A DNA stretch of 41,555 bases, from assembly GCA_002322865.1 (NCBI GenBank), contig DCOH01000065.1, positions 33,511-75,065 on the forward strand. The letters are read 5' to 3'. Below the pieces are notes generated by a model. That model had not been told where the DNA came from, made no database searches, and saw only the letters and a list, made by a program, of their open reading frames with translations. How positions within the stretch are numbered: the stretch's first letter is position 1; the number at the start of each line of letters is the position of its first letter. Source of the DNA: Sphingobacterium sp. UBA1575. Its GTDB lineage: Bacteria > Bacteroidota > Bacteroidia > Sphingobacteriales > Sphingobacteriaceae. The position numbers and the translations under genes are program-made. Shown here in pieces: positions 13,989 to 21,678 of this stretch.

Positions 13989-15377
13989 CTACAAATGTAT
14001 CACTTCGCCATAAGCATCTGCTACGGCTTCCATGATAGCTTCGCTCATGGTAGGGTGAGGGTGAACTGCTTTCAACACCTCATGACCTGTGCTTTCCAAT
14101 TTACGCGCAACAACCACTTCCGCGATCATTTCTGTCACATTGGCACCGATCAAATGCGCTCCTAAGAACTCACCATATTTAGCATCGAAGATCACTTTCA
14201 CGAAACCATCTTTTGCACCTGCTGCCGAAGCTTTTCCTGATGCGGAGAATGGGAATTTACCTACTTTGATATCATATCCAGCCTCTTTCGCAGCTTTTTC
14301 GGTAAATCCTACAGAAGCAATCTCCGGAGAACAATACGTACATCCTGGGATATTGTTGTAATCGATTGGATCTACATGCATACCTTTGATTTTCTCCACA
14401 CAAGTGATACCTTCTGCGGAAGCCACATGCGCCAAAGCCTGACCTTTCACAATATCACCGATCGCATAAACACCATCGATGTTGGTTTTGTAGAAATCAT
14501 CTACTACCACGCGACCTTTATCGGTTTTAACACCAACTTCCTCTAATCCTAGGTTCTCAATATTTGGCGTGATACCAACTGCAGAAAGAACGATCTCCGC
14601 TTCGATAACCTCTGTACCTTTATCCGATTTGATGTTCACTTTGCAAAGATCACCTTTGGTATCTACCGACTGCACTTCTGATTTGGTTAGGATATTGATA
14701 CCCGCTTTTTTCAGGGATTTTTCCAATTGCTTGGATACTTCCTCATCCTCTACAGGAACAATACGGTCCATGAATTCCACGATGGTCACTTTCGTACCGA
14801 TCGCATTATAGAAATAGGCAAATTCAACACCGATAGCACCCGAACCTACAACCACCATAGATTTTGGCTGTTGTGGAAGGTTCATCGCTTGACGGTAACC
14901 TATGATTTTCTTTCCATCCTGCGGAAGGTTAGGTAACTCTCTAGAACGAGCACCTGTCGCTAATATCGTATGTTTTGCAGTGTATTCCTTGATAGAACCA
15001 TCCGCAGCCTTAACTTCAATCTTTCCGCCTTTTTTAATTTTCGCAGTACCCATGATCACATCGATCTTGTTCTTTTTCATCAAGAATTGGATCCCTTTGC
15101 TCATGCCGTCTGCTACACCACGACTTCTTTTTACGATGGCACCGAAATCAGCTTCTCCGCCATTAACTTTAATACCATATTCTTCGGCATGGTTCAAGTA
15201 TTCGAATACCTGTGCACTTTTTAACAATGCTTTTGTAGGAATACAGCCCCAGTTAAGACAGATTCCACCTAATGCTTCACGCTCGATAATGGCTGTTTTG
15301 AAACCCAATTGAGAGGCTCTGATGGCAGCTACATAACCGCCTGGTCCACTACCAATAACAATAATGTCGTAATTCAT
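13989..15377 (-). CDS. lpd: Dihydrolipoyl dehydrogenase (E3), PDH-like type
   Basis: FAD-dependent E3 that reoxidises dihydrolipoyl groups of 2-oxoacid dehydrogenase complexes with NAD+. The 462 residues begin MNYDIIVIGSGPGGYVAAIRA (FAD-binding GxGxxG). The redox-active disulphide is GGICLNWGCIPTKALL. A second nucleotide fold VVVGSGAIGVEFA binds NAD. The C-terminal interface has HPHPTMSEAIMEAV with the catalytic His-Glu. It differs from the paralogue at 16474 in the NWGCIPT versus NVGCIPS motif, so the two probably serve different complexes. The promoter box TACTTTTG is at 15416-15423. The gene ends at a TAG heptamer tract and a strong terminator. Confidence 0.94.
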   Translation of the reverse strand: MNYDIIVIGSGPGGYVAAIRASQLGFKTAIIEREALGGICLNWGCIPTKALLKSAQVFEYLNHAEEYGIKVNGGEADFGAIVKRSRGVADGMSKGIQFLMKKNKIDVIMGTAKIKKGGKIEVKAADGSIKEYTAKHTILATGARSRELPNLPQDGKKIIGYRQAMNLPQQPKSMVVVGSGAIGVEFAYFYNAIGTKVTIVEFMDRIVPVEDEEVSKQLEKSLKKAGINILTKSEVQSVDTKGDLCKVNIKSDKGTEVIEAEIVLSAVGITPNIENLGLEEVGVKTDKGRVVVDDFYKTNIDGVYAIGDIVKGQALAHVASAEGITCVEKIKGMHVDPIDYNNIPGCTYCSPEIASVGFTEKAAKEAGYDIKVGKFPFSASGKASAAGAKDGFVKVIFDAKYGEFLGAHLIGANVTEMIAEVVVARKLESTGHEVLKAVHPHPTMSEAIMEAVADAYGEVIHL

Positions 15378-15415
15378 AAATATTAATTGTCGTTATGTTT
15401 GCAAATACAATTCAT

Positions 15416-15423
15416 CAAAAGTA
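15416..15423 (-). promoter_or_regulatory. -7 promoter box for lpd
   Basis: TACTTTTG on minus is an exact TAnnTTTG match 38 bases before the lpd ATG. Confidence 0.45.
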
Positions 15424-15525
15424 CGCATTTTTTTATTTATATGTCATTTCGCAGTCAATCCTTTCCCTAGGATTTCGTTTAGAATCTGCTTTTGCCTTTC
15501 TTTGCGCTGACTAATAGAAATTTAT

Positions 15526-15822
15526 ATGTTACGTATCTTTCAACAGGTTGCTCTCTGGGAAGCAATCTCTACCATTATCCTTTTCTTTGTTGCGATGCCC
15601 CTGAAGTATTTTGCCGGAATCCCCGAAGCGGTTCGTGTCGCAGGTTCTATCCACGGTTTTCTAGTGGTCCTATTCGTGATCCTATTGCTGGCCTGTTGGC
15701 AGACCTACAATTGGAAATTTTCACGTGTCGTGAAGTATTTTGTCCTGAGTTTGATTCCGATCATCTCCTTCTGGGTAGAAAAGGATCTTAAAAAAGAAAT
15801 TGCGGTTCAGAAGGCTGCTTAA
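15526..15822 (+). CDS. DUF3817 integral membrane protein
   Basis: A 98-residue protein with three membrane helices at about residues 8-26, 40-60 and 68-86. The pattern LRIFQQVALWEAIS ... LKYFAG ... GSIHGFLVVLFV fits DUF3817 (the YdzA-type family); function unknown. It has a short basic C-terminus (EKDLKKEIAVQKAA). It is a lone plus-strand gene between minus-strand genes and converges on the thioesterase gene, whose stop codon lies only seven bases away. A near-consensus TTTCTTTG (15497-15504) may serve as -7 box. Confidence 0.75.
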   Translation: MLRIFQQVALWEAISTIILFFVAMPLKYFAGIPEAVRVAGSIHGFLVVLFVILLLACWQTYNWKFSRVVKYFVLSLIPIISFWVEKDLKKEIAVQKAA

Positions 15823-15828
15823 GATTTT

Positions 15829-16236
15829 CTAATCCCTTTTCTTTTCATCACTTTCAATGCCCATATAGGCATAGGTGATTTCAGTTTTACCATGCGGAGT
15901 AGGATTGCCGTCTTTATCCAGGTTCACAAATACGAGCCTATCGATGGAAAGAATGGTCATCCTACTTATTTTATTTCTTACCACACAACGCATGGTCAAT
16001 GAGGTCCGTCCGAAATTGGTCGCTTCGATCCCCAAATCGATGATATCGCCCTGTTTGGCAGCACTCTCAAAATTGATCTCCGAAATGTATTTTGTGACCA
16101 CATGCGGGTTGCCCAATTGTACTATGGCGTAGATCACCGCCTCTTCATCGATCCATCTTAATAATGTCCCTCCAAATAAGGATCCATTGGGGTTTAAGTC
16201 TTCTGGTTTGACCCATTTTCTGGTATAAAAGTTCAT
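15829..16236 (-). CDS. Acyl-CoA thioesterase, hotdog fold (YciA/BACH-like)
   Basis: Hydrolyses acyl-CoA thioesters. The 135 residues carry the hotdog core LNPNGSLFGGTLLRWIDEEAVIYA: the NPNGSLFGG turn and the catalytic Asp in RWIDE. ISEINFESAAKQGDIIDLGIEATNFGRTSLTM then provides the CoA-binding strand region typical of single-hotdog cytosolic acyl-CoA hydrolases. The substrate range cannot be told from sequence. TAAATTTA at 16250-16257 (minus), 13 bases before the start, is a possible -7 box. Three 11-bp direct repeats lie about 110 bases upstream (16348-16380). Confidence 0.85.
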   Translation of the reverse strand: MNFYTRKWVKPEDLNPNGSLFGGTLLRWIDEEAVIYAIVQLGNPHVVTKYISEINFESAAKQGDIIDLGIEATNFGRTSLTMRCVVRNKISRMTILSIDRLVFVNLDKDGNPTPHGKTEITYAYMGIESDEKKRD

Positions 16237-16347
16237 GTTAGACTGGTCTTAAATTTACAGGTTAATATACATATTCTTTCTTAAACACTTGATTCGAGAT
16301 AAATGTACGGTTTTAGCATACTGAAAGTAATATTTAAGTGCATAAAG

Positions 16348-16380
16348 TCACTTACACCTCACTTACACCTCCCTTACACT
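16348..16380. repeat. Three 11-bp direct repeats
   Basis: TCACTTACACC, TCACTTACACC, TCCCTTACACT in tandem, in the gap between the lpd paralogue's terminator and the thioesterase promoter. The 11-bp spacing is about one helical turn, so a protein-binding array is possible. Confidence 0.6.
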
Positions 16381-16413
16381 ATGCTTTCACCACGAGCCAA
16401 ATAGGTAAAAAAA

Positions 16414-16439
16414 GCCCCCAAAGCCTAAGCTTTGGGGGC
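16414..16439 (-). terminator. Rho-independent terminator of the second dihydrolipoyl dehydrogenase gene
   Basis: GCCCCCAAAGC / GCTTTGGGGGC, a perfect 11-bp stem with a 4-base loop. On the minus strand a run of seven T follows. Confidence 0.85.
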
Positions 16440-16473
16440 AATATAAATGTTATAAATTTTAAATCTTAGCTGC

Positions 16474-17880
16474 TTAAGCGTGGATTGCTCTGTTGGAAGT
16501 AGCTGCTAATGCGGCTTCTTTCAATGCCTCCGTAAAAGTAGGGTGGGCATGACAGATTCTACCGATATCTTCTGCAGATGCACGGTACTCCATTGCTACA
16601 ACTGCTTCAGCGATCATATCTGCTGCACGAGGGCCGATCATATGAACACCTAATACCTCATCGGTATCCGCATCCGCTAATACTTTGATGAAACCATCGG
16701 TATCACCAGAAGCTTTAGCACGTCCAGAAGCTTTGAATGAGAAACTTCCAGCCTTGTATTTTTTACCTTCTTCTTTTAATTGCTCTTCTGTTTTACCAAC
16801 AGATGCAACCTCAGGCCATGTATAAACAACACCTGGGATCAGGTTATAATCGATGTGTGGTTTCTGACCAACGATGCGTTCAGCCACATAGATACCTTCA
16901 TCTTCTGCTTTATGAGCCAACATAGCTCCTTTAACCACATCACCGATCGCATAAACACCTTCTACCGAAGTTTCCAAATGCTCGTTAACCGGGATTTTGT
17001 TTCCACGTTCTTCCGGAGTGATGCCGATGTTCTCCAATCCTAGACCAGCGGTGTAGGCTGTTCTTCCTACCGCAACGATACAGTAATCACCTTCGATCAC
17101 TACATGCTGTCCTTTGGCATCTTCAGCAGTAACCGTTACTTTTTTACCTTTCACGCTAGCGCCAGAAACTTTATGTCCCAAAAGGAATTCCATGCCTAGG
17201 TTTTTCTTCAACACGCGTTGAAGTTCTTTTCCTAAACCAGCATCCATCGTAGCGATGATAGATTTAGCATATTCTACCACAGTGACCTTAGAACCCAAAC
17301 GGGCATATACCGAACCTAATTCCAGACCGATTACTCCACCACCGATCACGATCAGGTTTTTAGGAACTTCGGTAAGGTTTAAGGCTTCTGTAGACGTGAT
17401 GATACGTTTTTTGTCAACAGGAAGGAAAGGTAATGCCGTAGGTTTAGAACCTGTTGCAATAATGATGTTCTTTCCTTTTATTTCTTCGGTTGAACCATCT
17501 TCTTTCGTGATCTTGATCGTGTTCTTGTCAACAAATGATCCCACACCTTGGAAGCTGTCGATTTTGTTTTTCTTGAATAGGTAGGTAATACCTGCAGTAT
17601 TTTGAGCAATAACATCGTTCTTACGATCGATCATTTTTTTGATATCCAACTTCAGGTTGCTCAAGCTGATACCATGTTGTTCAAAATTATGAGCGGCATT
17701 GTGATAATGTTCTGAAGAGTCTAACAAGGCTTTCGAAGGAATACAGCCAACATTTAGACAAGTACCACCAAAAGTGCTGTATTTTTCAATTACGGCTGTT
17801 TTTAAGCCTAATTGTGCACAACGGATAGCGGCAACATAACCACCAGGACCACTACCGATTACGATTACGTCGTATTGCAT
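16474..17880 (-). CDS. lpdA: Dihydrolipoyl dehydrogenase (E3), second paralogue, OGDH-like type
   Basis: A second E3 flavoprotein of 468 residues. MQYDVIVIGSGPGGYVAAIRCAQLG binds FAD; the disulphide motif is GGTCLNVGCIPSKALLDSSEH; LIVIGGGVIGLELGSVYARLG binds NAD; CHAHPTFTEALKEAA carries the catalytic histidine. The NVGCIPSK motif is the type usually associated with 2-oxoglutarate dehydrogenase complexes and with mitochondrial E3, so this copy may serve OGDH while the copy at 13989 serves PDH; that split is inference. Promoter box TAAATTTG at 17904-17911; a perfect-stem terminator follows. Confidence 0.94.
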   Translation of the reverse strand: MQYDVIVIGSGPGGYVAAIRCAQLGLKTAVIEKYSTFGGTCLNVGCIPSKALLDSSEHYHNAAHNFEQHGISLSNLKLDIKKMIDRKNDVIAQNTAGITYLFKKNKIDSFQGVGSFVDKNTIKITKEDGSTEEIKGKNIIIATGSKPTALPFLPVDKKRIITSTEALNLTEVPKNLIVIGGGVIGLELGSVYARLGSKVTVVEYAKSIIATMDAGLGKELQRVLKKNLGMEFLLGHKVSGASVKGKKVTVTAEDAKGQHVVIEGDYCIVAVGRTAYTAGLGLENIGITPEERGNKIPVNEHLETSVEGVYAIGDVVKGAMLAHKAEDEGIYVAERIVGQKPHIDYNLIPGVVYTWPEVASVGKTEEQLKEEGKKYKAGSFSFKASGRAKASGDTDGFIKVLADADTDEVLGVHMIGPRAADMIAEAVVAMEYRASAEDIGRICHAHPTFTEALKEAALAATSNRAIHA

Positions 17881-17903
17881 AGAATATGTGTTTGATTATC
17901 CTG

Positions 17904-17911
17904 CAAATTTA
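17904..17911 (-). promoter_or_regulatory. -7 promoter box for the second lpd
   Basis: TAAATTTG on minus matches TAnnTTTG exactly, 23 bases before the ATG at 17880. Confidence 0.5.
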
Positions 17912-17978
17912 ATATTTAAATGTTTATTAAGCGAAGCAATTTTAATAAATTGAAGCTCAATCGTATGCATATAATACA

Positions 17979-18011
17979 AGAAGGGAGCCTTTTTACCAAA
18001 GACTCCCTTCT
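17979..18011 (-). terminator. Hairpin terminator after the azurin gene
   Basis: AGAAGGGAG-C-CTTT / AAAG-A-CTCCCTTCT, a 13-bp stem with one internal mismatch and a 5-base loop, lies 30 bases downstream of the cupredoxin stop. The T tract is stronger on the plus strand, so it may act in both directions. Confidence 0.6.
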
Positions 18012-18040
18012 GCTTGTTTTTTTGTGAAAAGGTTCTGCGA

Positions 18041-18577
18041 TTATTCCGCTACGATTTTACCTTTCATGATACCGAAGTGGCCTGGGAAACTACAGATATA
18101 ATCGTATACACCTTTCTCAAGGGTAACGGTGATTTTATCTTGTTCGCCTGGTCCTAATAATTTCGTGTGTGCCACGATGGAAGATAACGCAGACTTAGGG
18201 ATATATTCACTATCCGCAGCCTGTGAAGCTTCGCCTCCGAAAGTGGTTACATCTACACCTGGTTTCAAGATCACCAAGTTATGGCCCATAGCCTCTTTTG
18301 GTTGAGAACCTACATTTTTCAAGGTCAATTCTACAGGTTCGCCAGCTTTAACACGAATCAGATTGATATTGTATTGCATTTGGTCATTACCTTCTACGGT
18401 CCATTGGTTGGAAAGTGTTACGTTTTCAATCCCAGGAACGGTAGTTTCTGCAGGTGTAGCTTCAGGAGTAGCGGTTTCGGTTGAAGCTGTGTTGTCTACT
18501 TTTTTCTCACTGTTCCCAGCACATGATGCCAAACCCATCGCTAACGCTAAAGCAGGAACAAAAAATAATTTCTTCAT
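18041..18577 (-). CDS. Azurin-like type I copper lipoprotein
   Basis: A blue-copper electron carrier, predicted to be a membrane-anchored lipoprotein. The 178 residues start with a lipoprotein signal (MKKLFFVPALALAMGLASC, Cys19) and then a Thr/Ala/Glu/Pro-rich linker (to about residue 50) that tethers the cupredoxin domain. The copper ligands of azurin are present: His in MGHNLVIL, then Cys, His and Met in YICSFPGHFGIMKG. The 18-residue C-terminal loop and GPGEQDKITVTLEKGVYDY match the azurin family. It probably shuttles electrons to respiratory or peroxidase partners in the periplasm. Single-gene transcript. Confidence 0.9.
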   Translation of the reverse strand: MKKLFFVPALALAMGLASCAGNSEKKVDNTASTETATPEATPAETTVPGIENVTLSNQWTVEGNDQMQYNINLIRVKAGEPVELTLKNVGSQPKEAMGHNLVILKPGVDVTTFGGEASQAADSEYIPKSALSSIVAHTKLLGPGEQDKITVTLEKGVYDYICSFPGHFGIMKGKIVAE

Positions 18578-18643
18578 AGCTAATTGTTATATATTTTATA
18601 CGAATTTACTATTAATAATTCATTTTAAAGAGCTAAACCCTTT

Positions 18644-20266
18644 TTAGGGTGTCATATTCATGTTTTTATTTTTGGTGGTCACGGCGATAATTTTTTGATA
18701 TAACTCAATGGGATCAAAAGGTTTGCCGATTACGCCATCCGCGCCGGCTCTGAAAGCGGCTGCCTGTTCATGTTCGAGTACAGAAGCGGAGATCGTAATG
18801 ATGGGGATGCCATGTTTCTCGGGGATGCGGTGGTTCTTGATTTCCTTGATCGCTTCAAAGCCGCTCATGATCGGCATGTGCGTATCCATAAGGATCAGGT
18901 CAAAATGCTGCTGTTCCACTTTTTCAACGGCCAATTGTCCGTTTTTCACGATATCCACCTCACAGTTCCAGCTCCTCAACATATGCGCCAGCATAAAACT
19001 GTTCAGCTCATTATCTTCCGCTACCAAAACCTTCAGGTTATCGAATTTTGGAAAACTGTTATAGGTAGGGACATCCTTGCTACTATCTTCTATCTTATGG
19101 TTAGAAGCTTCAAACCAGCCTTCAAAATAAAACTCAGAGCCTTCGCCATAAATACTGCTGGCACCAATGTTTCCGTTCAGCAGGTTTGCCAAACGTTTTA
19201 CAATGGCCAATCCTAAACCTGTTCCACCGAATTTTTTCGTAATCCCATCATCCGCTTGCTCAAAGGCCATAAAGATCTTCTCGACCGATCCTTCTTTGAT
19301 GCCAATTCCCGTATCTGCTACGGTAAACCGTAATAGATAGTTCTGGTTTTTCTGCTCCAGCACCTTGACTCTTAATTCGATCTTTCCCTTTTCCGTAAAC
19401 TTTAAACTGTTCGAGATGAAATTGCTGATGATCTGCTGTAGCCTCAAGGAATCATAACGAATAAATTGCGGTACCTTATCATCGGCAATAATGGAGAAGT
19501 CCAAGTGCTTATGGTTCGCCTTGATCTTAAAAATACGATCAATATCCTCGATCATCTTGGTCAGACTGAAATCTTCGAATTCAATCTTCAGCATGCCGGA
19601 ATCGATCTTGGAAAGGTCTAAGATATCGTTGATGATGAGTAGGAGCGATTGGGAGGCATTGTCCAATCTTTTCAGCCAATCGCGTTGTTCGGCGGTGAGT
19701 TCCGAACTCTTGAACATATGCATGATCCCCATGATGCCATTGATGGGCGTACGGATTTCATGACTCATATTGGCCAAAAAGATCTCCTTTGATTTTCTTG
19801 CCTGAACCGCTTCTTCTTTTGTTTTCAGCAATTCGATCCTGGACTCTTCCAATTCTTTGTTCTTCAGTTTCAATTCCTGTTGGATCAGGATCTGTTGTAC
19901 AAAGGACTTCACTTTTGCAATGGTAATTTCCGGATTCAATGGCTTGTAGAGGTAATCTACCGCGCCACTTTCCAATCCTTTCAACAGGTACTTGTCCTCT
20001 TTGGAAATCGCCGTTACCATGATGGCCATAATATGGCTCGTCTTGGGGTTCGATTTCAATAAGGAGACAAATTCAAAACCATTGATCTCAGGCATCTGAA
20101 CATCCACTAGTGCAATGGAAATATCATCCTTCCAACAGATTTTGAGGGCCTCGTTGGGGTCGGTGGAACTGACGATATTCACATGTTCAACATCCTGCAA
20201 TAACGCATGTAAGCTTATGATATTTTCTTCTTTATCGTCTAATATCAAAATGTTGATTGGTTTCAT
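18644..20266 (-). CDS. Hybrid response regulator/histidine kinase (REC-HisKA-HATPase-REC)
   Basis: A cytoplasmic 540-residue phosphorelay protein. It has an N-terminal receiver (phospho-acceptor Asp55 in ALVDVQMPEINGFE, Lys108 in YKPL), a helical linker (residues 120-160), HisKA with His169 in FLANMSHEIRTPING, HATPase (N box IISNFISNSLKF near 280-290, G boxes DTGIGI near 320 and GGTGLGL near 350), and a C-terminal receiver (Asp461 in LILMDTHMPIMSGFE, Lys515). There is no membrane helix or output DNA-binding domain. It is the last gene of the four-gene operon, four bases after cheB, so it probably takes phosphate from or passes it to the large kinase encoded first. Confidence 0.93.
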   Translation of the reverse strand: MKPINILILDDKEENIISLHALLQDVEHVNIVSSTDPNEALKICWKDDISIALVDVQMPEINGFEFVSLLKSNPKTSHIMAIMVTAISKEDKYLLKGLESGAVDYLYKPLNPEITIAKVKSFVQQILIQQELKLKNKELEESRIELLKTKEEAVQARKSKEIFLANMSHEIRTPINGIMGIMHMFKSSELTAEQRDWLKRLDNASQSLLLIINDILDLSKIDSGMLKIEFEDFSLTKMIEDIDRIFKIKANHKHLDFSIIADDKVPQFIRYDSLRLQQIISNFISNSLKFTEKGKIELRVKVLEQKNQNYLLRFTVADTGIGIKEGSVEKIFMAFEQADDGITKKFGGTGLGLAIVKRLANLLNGNIGASSIYGEGSEFYFEGWFEASNHKIEDSSKDVPTYNSFPKFDNLKVLVAEDNELNSFMLAHMLRSWNCEVDIVKNGQLAVEKVEQQHFDLILMDTHMPIMSGFEAIKEIKNHRIPEKHGIPIITISASVLEHEQAAAFRAGADGVIGKPFDPIELYQKIIAVTTKNKNMNMTP

Positions 20267-20270
20267 GTCT

Positions 20271-20843
20271 TTATGATGAAATTGAATTAAAATAGTTTAC
20301 TATTTCTTCGTTTGATAATATTTTTACATTCTTGGAACTGGCAATACCACTTTTGGGCATCGTGTCAATGACCGCATCGGAAGGGTCCTGGACATAGCAG
20401 GTAGCTCCGGCATCCAGCAAAGCCTTGAATCCATTTGCACCATCATTGTTAGCTCCGGACAACAAAAATCCAATAGCCTTTGGTCCATAGACTTCCGCTA
20501 CGGATTCAAAGAAAACATCAATGGAAGGTCTGGAGAACTGCACAGGTTCGGAAACATCCAATGAAAAATAATGATCCGGTTCTACCAGGGTATGATAACC
20601 TGGGGGTGCAAAATATATGCTGTTTGCCAAGATGGGATATTTATCTTTTATCGAAATCACCTCCCTGTTCAACCGCTTGGACAAACTCGATTCGATCTTT
20701 GTTTCGTATTTGGAATTTCTATGCAATACAATGACAATGGCTGCGGCAAAGGAGGCCGGAAGATGGTCAAGTATGTCCACGATCAGCTCATAGGCTCCTG
20801 CGGATCCCCCAATGACTATGATATGATTGGCGAATGATTGCAT
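20271..20843 (-). CDS. cheB: CheB-type methylesterase domain protein, no receiver
   Basis: Removes methyl esters from (or deamidates) glutamyl residues of receptors in classical chemotaxis. The 190 residues contain only the catalytic domain: Ser14 in IGGSAGA, His41 in VLHRNS and Asp134 in SGANNDGA form the expected triad. The N-terminal receiver of canonical CheB is missing. It starts one base after the cheR stop and is followed four bases later by the REC-kinase gene. No methyl-accepting protein, CheA or CheW is encoded in the window, so its substrate is unknown. Confidence 0.9.
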   Translation of the reverse strand: MQSFANHIIVIGGSAGAYELIVDILDHLPASFAAAIVIVLHRNSKYETKIESSLSKRLNREVISIKDKYPILANSIYFAPPGYHTLVEPDHYFSLDVSEPVQFSRPSIDVFFESVAEVYGPKAIGFLLSGANNDGANGFKALLDAGATCYVQDPSDAVIDTMPKSGIASSKNVKILSNEEIVNYFNSISS

Positions 20844-20844
20844 C

Positions 20845-21678
20845 TTACTTGATTTTTTGATAAATGTTAAATTCCTTATCGACCACTTTGAAATTCTCCA
20901 TTACCGAATGTCGAAGAATGGTTTCCTTGGTGCCCAGACACAGGAAGCCAAATAAAGCCAATGATTCGTAGAACAGATTGATCACTTTTTCCTGGAGTTT
21001 CAAGTCAAAATAGATCAATACGTTCCTGCAGGTGATCAACTGAAATTCATTGAACACCTGGTCGCTCGCCAGGTTGTGGGTCGAGAAAAGGATGTTCTTG
21101 CGAAGATCATGGTTGATGATCGCGGCATCGTAGCGTGCGGTGTAGTAATTGGAAAGGCTTTCTTTCGAGTTGTACGCATTGAAATTGTCCGAATATTCCT
21201 TGAATTTCTTCAAGGGATAGATGCCTTTTTTGGCGATGTCCAATACCTTGCTATTGATGTCTGTACCATAAATGAACGAACGATCATAAAGGTTGTTTTC
21301 CTTTAACAGGATGGCCAAGGAGTAGACCTCCTCTCCGGTTGAACAGCCGGCGCTCCAGATCTTGATGCGGGGAAATGTTTGCAGGTAAGGCAGGATCTCC
21401 GAGGCTAATCTATTGAAGAACCCAGGGTCGCGGAACATTTCCGTCACATTGACCGTGACTTCCTGGATAAAGAATTGTTGAAATCCGGAAATGTTGATGA
21501 TCGCATTCTTGAGGTCCACAAAATCCAGGGCTTCCAGATTCATGATCCGCTGTATCCTTCTTTTAAGGGAAGAACGAGTGTATCCCGACAGATCGAAATC
21601 GGAAACATTTTTCAATAAGAATATCAGCTCCTCAATTTCCGGAAAACTGATGTCGTAAGAGTTTCTTAACTCAGCCAT
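20845..21678 (-). CDS. cheR: CheR-type protein-glutamate O-methyltransferase
   Basis: SAM-dependent methyltransferase of the CheR family, 277 residues. The N-terminal helical CheR_N region (FPEIEELIFLLKNVSDFDLSGYTRSSLKRRI) is followed by VTEMFRDPGFF, the SAM motif IWSAGCSTGEEVYSLAILL, and LITCRNVLIYFD near the C-terminus. No TPR tail is present. The ATG lies within the end of the upstream kinase gene (13-base overlap), and cheB follows after one base, so translation is probably coupled. With cheB and two hybrid kinases it forms a compact methylation/phosphorelay module. Confidence 0.92.
   Translation of the reverse strand: MAELRNSYDISFPEIEELIFLLKNVSDFDLSGYTRSSLKRRIQRIMNLEALDFVDLKNAIINISGFQQFFIQEVTVNVTEMFRDPGFFNRLASEILPYLQTFPRIKIWSAGCSTGEEVYSLAILLKENNLYDRSFIYGTDINSKVLDIAKKGIYPLKKFKEYSDNFNAYNSKESLSNYYTARYDAAIINHDLRKNILFSTHNLASDQVFNEFQLITCRNVLIYFDLKLQEKVINLFYESLALFGFLCLGTKETILRHSVMENFKVVDKEFNIYQKIK

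Noticed and set aside
14902..15312. 136-codon plus-strand open frame opposite lpd
   Set aside because: Entirely within a well-conserved dihydrolipoyl dehydrogenase on the other strand; no family resemblance.
20271..21678. Part of a flagellar or gliding chemotaxis operon
   Set aside because: No CheA, CheW, receptor or motility genes; the partners are hybrid kinases.
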